A stretch of DNA of 29,367 nucleotides, taken from Heteroruminococcus sp964370005. GTDB lineage: Bacteria; Bacillota; Clostridia; Oscillospirales; Ruminococcaceae. Position numbers and translations under genes: made by a program. The stretch covers positions 1-29,367 of the forward strand of contig CAYJGR010000019.1 in assembly GCA_964370005.1 (NCBI GenBank), in the 5' to 3' direction. Below the pieces are notes generated by a model that was not told the DNA's origin, did no database searches, and saw nothing but the letters and a program-made list of their open reading frames with translations. Positions 8,352 through 15,508 of this stretch are shown piece after piece. Within the stretch, counting starts at the first letter, position 1; every line of letters starts with the position of its first letter.

Positions 8352-8399
8352 AATTGTTTTTCGCTCCTTGCAATCTATATTTGTGTTTAAGTATCTTTT

Positions 8400-9212
8400 T
8401 TATCGCACGTCGATGTCATCGCCAAACAGCAGTTCCCCGTACTTTGACATGTAGCGCTGATAAGGGGTGTTGCGGGCGGTAGGCTCTTCCTCGGCCTCGT
8501 CGGGAAGGCTTACCTCAAACGGCTGTTTGGTCGTCGTATCCTGTATATCCTCCGAGAAGGACATCTGTGATCCCACATCGGCAGTCACAGCGGGCTTTGT
8601 CTCTTTATCGGGGTATACATCTTTGGGGGTAAACAGATCATTTGCCGGGTACAAATCCTTGGCAGGAGGTTTGGGTGGTTTTGCGTGTCGTGCGACCGGC
8701 TCGGGCGTTGGGGCTATTTCCTCTGCCTTTATAGCCACTTCCTGCTCAACAATCGGATTTTCAGCTTTGTACTCGGGTAGCATGTTGACCATTTCGATAT
8801 GCGCTTTATATAGCTCTATCATTTGGGTTCTAAACTCATCCACCTTGCGCTTCATATCCTCGTATTTACGGCGTTCGAGTTCCAGTTTGGCCTGTACTGA
8901 CTCGACAGATCGCTCGGCACGCACAGTGGCCTCACGCAAAATGGATTCAGCCTTGTTTTTGGAGTCCTTGACAATGCTATCCCCCAATTTTTGAGCGCCG
9001 ATAAGAGCCGAACGCATACTCTCCTCGTCCTGCCTGTACTCCTCCACCTTGGCGGCCAAAATCTCAAGTTTTGCCACTAAATCCTCGTTCTCTCTGGCCA
9101 GTGAAGACACAGATTCACTCACTCGATCAATATAGCGGTCGACCTCCTCCACTCGGTATCCAAATGGGGCCTTTTCAAATGTTACAGCCTTTAGTTCTTC
9201 TACTAAATTCAT
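8400..9212 (-). CDS. divIVA: DivIVA-family cell division / polarity protein
   Basis: This 270-aa protein has the DivIVA N-terminal membrane-curvature domain, with TFEKAPFGYRVEEVDRYID at about residues 11-29 (Phe17 and the GY...VD signature). A long coiled coil follows (about 30-150). The tail (about 165-270) is Pro/Glu/Asp-rich and low in complexity, ending in RYMSKYGELLFGDD. DivIVA marks curved membrane at septa and poles and recruits partners such as MinJ or Spo0J-type factors; partners here are unknown. The ATG at 9212 follows GGGAGGG by 6 bp; an upstream in-frame start at 9233 would overlap this site. It sits in the sepF-ylmH-divIVA-ileS order of Firmicutes. Confidence 0.93.
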   Translation of the reverse strand: MNLVEELKAVTFEKAPFGYRVEEVDRYIDRVSESVSSLARENEDLVAKLEILAAKVEEYRQDEESMRSALIGAQKLGDSIVKDSKNKAESILREATVRAERSVESVQAKLELERRKYEDMKRKVDEFRTQMIELYKAHIEMVNMLPEYKAENPIVEQEVAIKAEEIAPTPEPVARHAKPPKPPAKDLYPANDLFTPKDVYPDKETKPAVTADVGSQMSFSEDIQDTTTKQPFEVSLPDEAEEEPTARNTPYQRYMSKYGELLFGDDIDVR

Positions 9213-9284
9213 TGTTTGCCCTCCCTTTATCATTTAGATATTTAACATGGGTATAACAAGCATATCAGACCCTTGGGTGGTCGT

Positions 9285-10052
9285 TCATCCTATGGATTTG
9301 TGTACCACAACCCTTATACGGCCTTTCTTGGAATATCCCAAAAGTTCCTTCATAACAAACTTTCCATAACCCCTCACGGTTATTCGATCGCCAACTTCAA
9401 CTTGTCGGTCGATTTTCTCGCAGGGAGAGTGCTGTAGATTCACAACACCTGACTTTATGAGTCCCGTAGCCTTTTCCCTGCTCAGTCTTGTCAAAAACGC
9501 CACCACACAGTCAAGTCGCAGTGAGCTAAGTGTTCCGCTCAGTTCCTCAACCCTGCCCGATTGTGGCAATGGATGGGTGGAATTCCTGCTCAACTTAACC
9601 CCCACACGTCCCACCTGCTCAAGTTCCATGAGAATAAGCTCGGCCGCCACGTGAGTCGCAAACACCACCGTGCGACCCTCGCCGGTGAGTATATCCCCGA
9701 TAACCTCACGACTCATCCCGAGCGATAATATTGCGCCCAGAAAGTCACGGTGTGTGAGTATATCCTCGGTTCTGTATTCGGCACACAGCTGGGTAAGCGG
9801 GTAGTCCTCGGCCTCGGCATAAGGCGGGAAGATACCCAGCATAACCCGCTCGGCATCTTCATATCCGCCCCAAAACCCAAAGCTATCACAGCCCACTCGT
9901 GCAAGTGTTTGTCTTGCGAGCATAGTCTGACGAGCATCGAGAAAAAACGAAAACTGTGCCGTGTACTGCTTTTCACAGCGTGCAATCATGTCCTCTATGC
10001 GGCGACAAAACAGTTTTTCCTCATCCGTGGTGGGAAAAATATTGCCGACCAT
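9285..10052 (-). CDS. ylmH: YlmH-type S4-domain RNA-binding protein
   Basis: This 255-aa protein has an N-terminal YlmH domain (about residues 10-170; LGAILSLGMSREVIGDI is typical) and a C-terminal S4 domain (about 183-245, with ATGLIKSGVVNLQ and VEVGDRITVRGYGKF). YlmH proteins bind the ribosome and peptidyl-tRNA of blocked large subunits and act in translation rescue in Bacillus. The gene begins on the base after the sepF stop codon (TAA then ATG), with no strong ribosome binding site of its own, so translation probably depends on re-initiation from sepF. Confidence 0.92.
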   Translation of the reverse strand: MVGNIFPTTDEEKLFCRRIEDMIARCEKQYTAQFSFFLDARQTMLARQTLARVGCDSFGFWGGYEDAERVMLGIFPPYAEAEDYPLTQLCAEYRTEDILTHRDFLGAILSLGMSREVIGDILTGEGRTVVFATHVAAELILMELEQVGRVGVKLSRNSTHPLPQSGRVEELSGTLSSLRLDCVVAFLTRLSREKATGLIKSGVVNLQHSPCEKIDRQVEVGDRITVRGYGKFVMKELLGYSKKGRIRVVVHKSIG

Positions 10053-10520
10053 TTATAGGAACATTCCACTGCTGGACAGTTCGTCCAAGAAGTCGTCGCC
10101 CATAATACCCACATTGTAGGGGGTGATGATGTAGGTTGAGTTCGCCACCTTCTTGATCTGCCCCTCGTTGGCGTAGGCCACACCGCTTAAAAAGTCTATT
10201 AGGCGGCGAGCCACTTCCTTGTTGGCCGATTCCAAGTTGAGCACAACTGTGCGCTTGGTATTTAGGTGGTCTGCAATGGCGCTGGCGTCCTCAAAATGCT
10301 CGGGCTTGACCAGCACCACCTGTAGTTGAGCGGTGGCGTGTATGTTTACAACCTTATTGCCCCTCTTTGGATCACCCTGGGACATGCTGTCTTGTTCGAT
10401 TGTGTCGTTGCGACGCACGAGTGGGGTGTCGCTCTCCTCCCCAAACTCGGACTCATATTCGTCATAATAATCCTCGTCGGGCATACCCATCATTTCCTTG
10501 AATCGATCCATAAATCCCAT
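10053..10520 (-). CDS. sepF: SepF, FtsZ-membrane tether
   Basis: This 155-aa protein has an N-terminal amphipathic helix (MGFMDRFKEMMG) for membrane binding, an acidic linker rich in Tyr/Glu/Asp (residues 13-50), and the conserved SepF domain (about 57-140) with VVLVKPEHFEDA, RRLIDFLSGVAYA and FIITP-like YIITP. SepF polymers bind the FtsZ C-terminus and help assemble the septum. GGAGG lies 10 bp before the ATG at 10520; upstream in-frame codons run into yggS and are not credible. It lies between yggS and ylmH; the ylmG gene that usually sits between sepF and ylmH is absent. Confidence 0.95.
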   Translation of the reverse strand: MGFMDRFKEMMGMPDEDYYDEYESEFGEESDTPLVRRNDTIEQDSMSQGDPKRGNKVVNIHATAQLQVVLVKPEHFEDASAIADHLNTKRTVVLNLESANKEVARRLIDFLSGVAYANEGQIKKVANSTYIITPYNVGIMGDDFLDELSSSGMFL

Positions 10521-10566
10521 AATACTGTTCCTCCGTATTTTTTGGGGAGTAGTGTTAATTTTCCCC

Positions 10567-11280
10567 TTACATCCGCTGTCCAAAGAGTGCCGTGCCCACC
10601 CGCACAATCGTACTTCCGCAGGTGATGGCCGGTACAAAATCGGACGACATTCCCATGGAGAGAATCTCCATGTTAACATTATCTATGTTTTTGTGGCTTA
10701 TGTCAACAAATATCCGTCGTGTTCTGTCAAAATAGCCCAATGTTTCCTCTAATTTTTGGGAAAATGGGGGTATTACCATGAGTCCTCTTATAAAAACAGC
10801 CGGTAATGTGGCAATTTCTCGTATCACTCCCTCTATTTCATTGGGCGAAAATCCCCCCTTGCTCTGCTCATCCCCTATGTTGAGTTCGAGCAGGATGTCC
10901 ATTTTTTTGCCTCTTTTTTCACATTGACGGCTTATCTCGGTGGCAAGACGCAGACTATCGACCGATTCTATCATGTCAACCTTATCGACTATTTGGCGCA
11001 CCTTGTTTGTTTGAAGGCGTCCTATAAAATGTATACTACACCCCTCACGCTCGTACTCATCGTAGCGGGCGCATAGCTCCTGTGCACGGTTTTCGCCCAG
11101 CAGGGTGACCCCCGCCCTTATAACCTCGTTGACCTCGGCCGACGTGCGGGTCTTGGTGACGGCCATGAGTGTGACATCCTCAACGGCTCGTCCCGCCTGT
11201 CCGGCCGCCTGAGCAATCTCGGTTTTTATCCGCTTTACACGCTCTGTGGCATCGTCGCTAATATACCGGTTTTCCGTCAT
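10567..11280 (-). CDS. yggS: YggS/YlmE-family PLP homeostasis protein
   Basis: This 237-aa protein has the fold of an alanine racemase N-terminal barrel. Lys43 in LMAVTKTR is the PLP-binding Lys; later motifs are LLGENRAQEL, HFIGRLQTNK, ESVDSLRLA and MSMGMSSDF-like SMGMSSDFVPAI. These proteins bind pyridoxal phosphate without known enzymatic activity and help control amino acid and B6 balance. The length is usual. Its first 23 bp overlap the end of the HlyD-like gene upstream, which indicates translational coupling. Confidence 0.95.
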   Translation of the reverse strand: MTENRYISDDATERVKRIKTEIAQAAGQAGRAVEDVTLMAVTKTRTSAEVNEVIRAGVTLLGENRAQELCARYDEYEREGCSIHFIGRLQTNKVRQIVDKVDMIESVDSLRLATEISRQCEKRGKKMDILLELNIGDEQSKGGFSPNEIEGVIREIATLPAVFIRGLMVIPPFSQKLEETLGYFDRTRRIFVDISHKNIDNVNMEILSMGMSSDFVPAITCGSTIVRVGTALFGQRM

Positions 11281-12469
11281 ACAAATCCACCCCCTCTACA
11301 ACCACCATATCAAACATCTTTATACCGTTTTGCAACCCCGAATTAACACTGCAAAGTTGAAATCCGTCGCCTTGATATATCACCTCTATGGGTCTAAATC
11401 TCAGTTCATAGCCGGTGGAAACATACACCCCCACCACACCATCTACCGTGCGCACCGCACTGTTGCTCACTCGCAGTCCGCTGTACTGAGTGAAATGCAC
11501 CTCGACATCGACATTGCGCAGTGATAAAATCTCGGGCAATATGTAATCGCTTTTCAGTATCACCACCGCCGTATCATCTTCGGTAGCAACGCTGTGTACC
11601 TCCATGGGTATATCGCTTATAGTCCCGCCTTGCAAGCTGACCTGCACCTGCTGACCCTGTATAAATTTTTCACCCTCCCTCGCTGTGACCACTATTCCCA
11701 CATACCAGTTATGATCGGTCATGATCTTTCCCGAGAGGTCGGTTCTAAGCTCGCCTGTCTGTAAAAAGGCTTCATTTAGCATATCGCTTGTCATGTTCAT
11801 GAGAATTTCGGGGGTGTAGCTACTCTCGAGGCCATCACTGTACCTCGAATAATATCCAACCGCCGGCGAGTTTTGGGTGCCGATATAGCCCGATACGGTG
11901 GCCTCAAGCTCGGCCTTTTCCCGCTGTAAATCCGCTATGGCCTGATCGAAATTTTGCACCTCCCCCACCGATAGTTGTTGCTTGCTTATATTTTCGAGCA
12001 GATCATTTCTGCCAACAAGTGCCGATTTGGCATCGCCCGTGGCCGTGGCCTGTGTCATATCACCGATTATCTCCTCTATGCGAACTTCGAGGGCTGCGGC
12101 GTTCGTATACATGTATGCGCCGGGTTGTTGTGTGGCAGTGAGCAGGGCTATCTCCTCATCGATATCGGCTATTCGTGCCACATTTTGTGCTTGGGTTTCG
12201 TTTTCATAATATTCAATGATAACTGTGCCCTCGGTCACCTTTTCACCCTCATCGGCAGCATAACTCATAACACCGCTACTACCCGCCGCTACTACCTGCT
12301 CTTGTCTTACAACAAGCCCCTCGCACTGCACCCTGTCAGTGACGGTATAACGGTAGGCCGTCTCGGTATGATAGGGCTTGTACACATATCGATAGCCCTG
12401 ATATCCCGAGTAAACCAGTAAAAATACCACCGCTATTATCGAAACAATTTTTCCTGTAATATTATTCAT
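11258..12469 (-). CDS. HlyD-like membrane-anchored adaptor protein
   Basis: This 403-aa protein has one N-terminal membrane segment (about residues 8-26), then a lipoyl/barrel-sandwich half (CEGLVVRQEQVV... DEGEKVTEG), a coiled-coil hairpin (about 105-195), and a C-terminal beta-rich part (WYVGIVVTAREGEKFIQGQQ, VHFTQYSGLRVSNSAVRTVDG, GVYV). This domain order is that of HlyD/membrane fusion proteins. No ABC or other transporter gene is next to it. Family members in clostridial division clusters are usually left unnamed. GGGAG lies 7 bp upstream of the ATG at 12469. It takes a place between miaA and yggS where Bacillus has ylmD or hfq-linked genes. Whether it exports something or helps build the envelope cannot be told. 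Confidence 0.8.
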   Translation of the reverse strand: MNNITGKIVSIIAVVFLLVYSGYQGYRYVYKPYHTETAYRYTVTDRVQCEGLVVRQEQVVAAGSSGVMSYAADEGEKVTEGTVIIEYYENETQAQNVARIADIDEEIALLTATQQPGAYMYTNAAALEVRIEEIIGDMTQATATGDAKSALVGRNDLLENISKQQLSVGEVQNFDQAIADLQREKAELEATVSGYIGTQNSPAVGYYSRYSDGLESSYTPEILMNMTSDMLNEAFLQTGELRTDLSGKIMTDHNWYVGIVVTAREGEKFIQGQQVQVSLQGGTISDIPMEVHSVATEDDTAVVILKSDYILPEILSLRNVDVEVHFTQYSGLRVSNSAVRTVDGVVGVYVSTGYELRFRPIEVIYQGDGFQLCSVNSGLQNGIKMFDMVVVEGVDLYDGKPVY

Positions 12470-12487
12470 TGGGACGCTCCCATATTC

Positions 12488-13459
12488 CTATATCGCAATA
12501 TTTCCCCCAAAATGCCGGGTGATAATCTCCCACGCCCGCTCTGCAAGCTGTATAGGGCTGTCAAACATATCAATTTGCAGACGGTGGTAATTCTCATCCC
12601 GCCTAAACCATGTCAGTTGTCGCTTGGCATAACGGCGGGTTTCGGTCTTGAGGTTTTGTACACACTCCTCCAAACTGCTCTCCCCCGCAAAGTAAGGCTC
12701 TAACTCCTTATAGCCTATGGCCTGCATCGACGTTTTAGATAGATGCATCCCCCGCATATATTCAGCCTCACGCAATAGCCCCCGCTCCATCATGTCATCC
12801 ACACGCCGCTCAATACGCTCATAAAGCAGTGTACGGTCGGATACGTCCAAAGCGATTTTGCAGGCATTGTAGGGTGAGGGGGTAAGCTTTGAACGCTCCA
12901 CATGCTCACTCATCGGCGTGCCTGTAAGACTGTATATCTCTATGGCTCTTATAACTCTGCCCAAATTGTTGGGGTGCAGTTTGTCGGCCGATATTGGGTC
13001 TATGGCCTGAAGCTCCCGCCACAAAACCTCGTTTCCCTCGGCCTTTGCCCTCTCCTGCAAGCTTTGTCTTAGGGGTTGTGATTCGGGCATGGGGGCAAAT
13101 GTGACGTTGTCTACAAACGAGTCGATATACAGCCCCGTGCCCCCCACCAAAATGGGGAGTTTGCCCCTTGCATGTATATCCCCCACCACCTCGGCAGCTC
13201 GCTTTACATACTGCGCCACCGAATACTGCTGGTCGGGCGACAATATACCCAGCATGTGATGTGGCACACCCCGCATCTCGTCGGGGGTGGGCTTGGCCGT
13301 GGCGATATCCATGTCACGATAAAGTTGCATCGAGTCGGCCGACACCACCTCGCCTGCGCACATTAGCGCCAACTCTACCCCCAGTGCCGTCTTGCCCGAA
13401 GCAGTGGGGCCGGCTATAACCACAAGGGGATATTTTTTTGTATTCTCTTGAATTGCCAT
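12488..13459 (-). CDS. miaA: tRNA dimethylallyltransferase
   Basis: This 323-aa enzyme transfers a dimethylallyl group from DMAPP to N6 of A37 in tRNAs that read U-starting codons, giving i6A. The P-loop is GPTASGKT (residues 17-24); SADSMQLYRDMDIATAKP (about 40-57), PHHMLGI and LVGGTGLYI follow, then KLHPNNLGRVIRAIEI and KRQLTWFR near the C-terminus. MiaB, encoded in the same run, adds the methylthio group to this base, so the pathway is complete here. GGAGGGG lies just before the ATG at 13459. Confidence 0.98.
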   Translation of the reverse strand: MAIQENTKKYPLVVIAGPTASGKTALGVELALMCAGEVVSADSMQLYRDMDIATAKPTPDEMRGVPHHMLGILSPDQQYSVAQYVKRAAEVVGDIHARGKLPILVGGTGLYIDSFVDNVTFAPMPESQPLRQSLQERAKAEGNEVLWRELQAIDPISADKLHPNNLGRVIRAIEIYSLTGTPMSEHVERSKLTPSPYNACKIALDVSDRTLLYERIERRVDDMMERGLLREAEYMRGMHLSKTSMQAIGYKELEPYFAGESSLEECVQNLKTETRRYAKRQLTWFRRDENYHRLQIDMFDSPIQLAERAWEIITRHFGGNIAI

Positions 13460-13510
13460 ATCCCCTCCGTATGTTATACCTAAAGTATAATTGCGGTTTC
13501 TTATTGCAAT

Positions 13511-15475
13511 TTAACCCCGTCTGCCGAACATCTTTTCTATGTTATATTTTCCAAGCTCCACCACGATGGGACGTCCGTGAGGACAGGTGCGCAGTGTGGG
13601 GTCGGCCGATATATACTCCACTATGGCCTGTAACTCCTCTGCGGTACTCTTGTGTCCCGCTTTTATTGCGGTGCGACAGGCCACCGAATGAAACAGCTCC
13701 TCCAGCATATGCGGGGTGATGTCCACCTTATGGCCGACAAGTTTCTGTGCTATCTCCTCCACCACCGATGCAACATCGGCCTGTGGTAACAACACCGAAG
13801 TCTCACGCACAAGCAAGCTACCCTCGCCAAAATCCTCGGCCATTATCCCCATGCGTGCAAAAGTGTCAAGATGTCGAAGTGACACGCTGTATTGCTCTCG
13901 GGATAGCCTAACCACTATGGGGGAGAGTAGCACCTGTCTTACCGCCGTATCGGTGGTGTCACGCAGTCGCTCAAATATCACCCGCTCATGGGCGGCATGC
14001 TTGTCCACCAGCAGTATACCCCCCTCGTCCTCCAGTATGAGGTAGGTATCCATAACCTCACCCACAAGACGGCACTCGCTCAAACGACTTGGCCTTTGGG
14101 GCTCGGGCTGGGTCTTGGGGGTGTCCTCGGGCTGTGGTGTGGGATCACTCGGCCATAATGCGGCCAAATTTTTGACAATTTCCGCGCTACCTCGTGGCGT
14201 TCTCGGACGGTCATAGGCCGTGGCTCTACCGCTCCAAATCTCATCGGATGGGGGCGGGGTGGGTACCCCAAACTGTGGAACACTCGCATCACGTTGTATC
14301 GCAAGCCCACCGTCTCTTAGCGGGGTTTCCGACACTGTTTTTCCCCGCAAGTTATGCTCTGAAGTGGTTGTCTTTGCGTACTGCTCGGCCGAAAATCTCT
14401 CCTGCACCCCACTGTGCGGGGCGGTGGTTATGCTCAGTGGGTTTACGACAGGCACACTGCGCCTTGTTGGGGCGGGGGTCACATTGCCCAGTGCTGACAA
14501 GGTCTCTTTGCATCCATAGTGCACAAGGCGAAATATTTGTTGTTCGTCCGAAAAACGCACCTCGGTCTTGGCGGGATGTACATTTACATCCACACTGTGC
14601 AGGGGAATATTCAGCATGAGCACACAGCTGGGAAACTTGCCCACCATGGCGCTCCCCCTAAAGGCCTCTTCAAGGGCGGCCACACAGGTGCGACTGTGTA
14701 TAAATCTACCGTTTATAAAAAAGTTTTGATGGCTACGACTGGCCTTTGCGCACTCGGGACGGCATATAAAGCCCGTCAGCTCCATCCCCGCCTGTCGGTA
14801 GCTCACCGCCGTCATGCCTGCGGCAAACTCTCTGCCAAACAGCGAATAAATGGCGGTGTAAAGCTCCCCGTCCCCCGTTGTTTGCAGTTTTTGCTCCCCC
14901 TCACGCAAAAAGCGAAAGGCTATATCGGGGTGGGATAGTGCCAGTTTTTCGACCACCGAGGCCACGGCATTTCCCTCGGTGACATCCTTTTTGAGGAATT
15001 TCATGCGGGCGGGGGTGTTGTAGAATATATCCCTCACCACAATGGTGGTGCCGACAGGGCATCCCGCCTCCTCCAATGGGTGTGTCTCTCCCCCCTCGAC
15101 GACATAGCGACTGCCCATGTCCTCCCCCTCACATCGGGTGAGCATCTCGACACGGCACATGGCCGCCACCGAGGCCAACGCCTCCCCCCTAAAACCGAGG
15201 GTAGCAATGCGCTCTAAATCCTCCTGTGTTGCCACCTTGCTTGTTGCGTGGCGCAAAAAGGCTTTGGGGATTTGCGCTGCGGGTATGCCACAGCCGTTGT
15301 CGGTCACCCGCAGATAGGACACGCCACCCCGCTTTATCTCGACCGTGATGGAGGTCGCACCGGCATCTATCGCATTTTCGCACAGTTCTTTTGCTACGGC
15401 GGCGGGGCGTTCGACCACCTCCCCTGCCGCTATAAGTTCCGACACCTGCCTATCCAGCAGTTGTATCTCAGCCAT
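13511..15475 (-). CDS. mutL: DNA mismatch repair endonuclease MutL
   Basis: This 654-aa protein has a GHKL ATPase N-domain with ENAIDAGA (about 33-40), TDNGCGIP (58-65) and TLGFRGEALAS (92-102). A variable linker (about 330-450) is rich in Pro/Thr/Ser. The C-terminal domain carries the metal-dependent nickase motif DKHAAHERVIFE (491-502), an ACR motif (about 599-601), CPHGRPIV (631-638) and a terminal MFGRRG, so it is the endonuclease type found in bacteria without MutH. The ATG at 15475 was chosen because AAAGGGGGG lies 5 bp upstream; a GTG two codons earlier touches that site. Confidence 0.97.
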   Translation of the reverse strand: MAEIQLLDRQVSELIAAGEVVERPAAVAKELCENAIDAGATSITVEIKRGGVSYLRVTDNGCGIPAAQIPKAFLRHATSKVATQEDLERIATLGFRGEALASVAAMCRVEMLTRCEGEDMGSRYVVEGGETHPLEEAGCPVGTTIVVRDIFYNTPARMKFLKKDVTEGNAVASVVEKLALSHPDIAFRFLREGEQKLQTTGDGELYTAIYSLFGREFAAGMTAVSYRQAGMELTGFICRPECAKASRSHQNFFINGRFIHSRTCVAALEEAFRGSAMVGKFPSCVLMLNIPLHSVDVNVHPAKTEVRFSDEQQIFRLVHYGCKETLSALGNVTPAPTRRSVPVVNPLSITTAPHSGVQERFSAEQYAKTTTSEHNLRGKTVSETPLRDGGLAIQRDASVPQFGVPTPPPSDEIWSGRATAYDRPRTPRGSAEIVKNLAALWPSDPTPQPEDTPKTQPEPQRPSRLSECRLVGEVMDTYLILEDEGGILLVDKHAAHERVIFERLRDTTDTAVRQVLLSPIVVRLSREQYSVSLRHLDTFARMGIMAEDFGEGSLLVRETSVLLPQADVASVVEEIAQKLVGHKVDITPHMLEELFHSVACRTAIKAGHKSTAEELQAIVEYISADPTLRTCPHGRPIVVELGKYNIEKMFGRRG

Positions 15476-15508
15476 ATGCACCCCCCTTTCAGTTGTAAGT
15501 AGGCACTA

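Noticed and set aside
8352..8399. T-box leader for ileS
   Set aside because: The gap is only 48 bp and contains no T-box sequence or specifier stem.
10521..10679. N-terminal extension of sepF into yggS
   Set aside because: It overlaps the yggS coding end in another frame and SepF proteins begin with the MGFMDRF-type helix seen at 10520.
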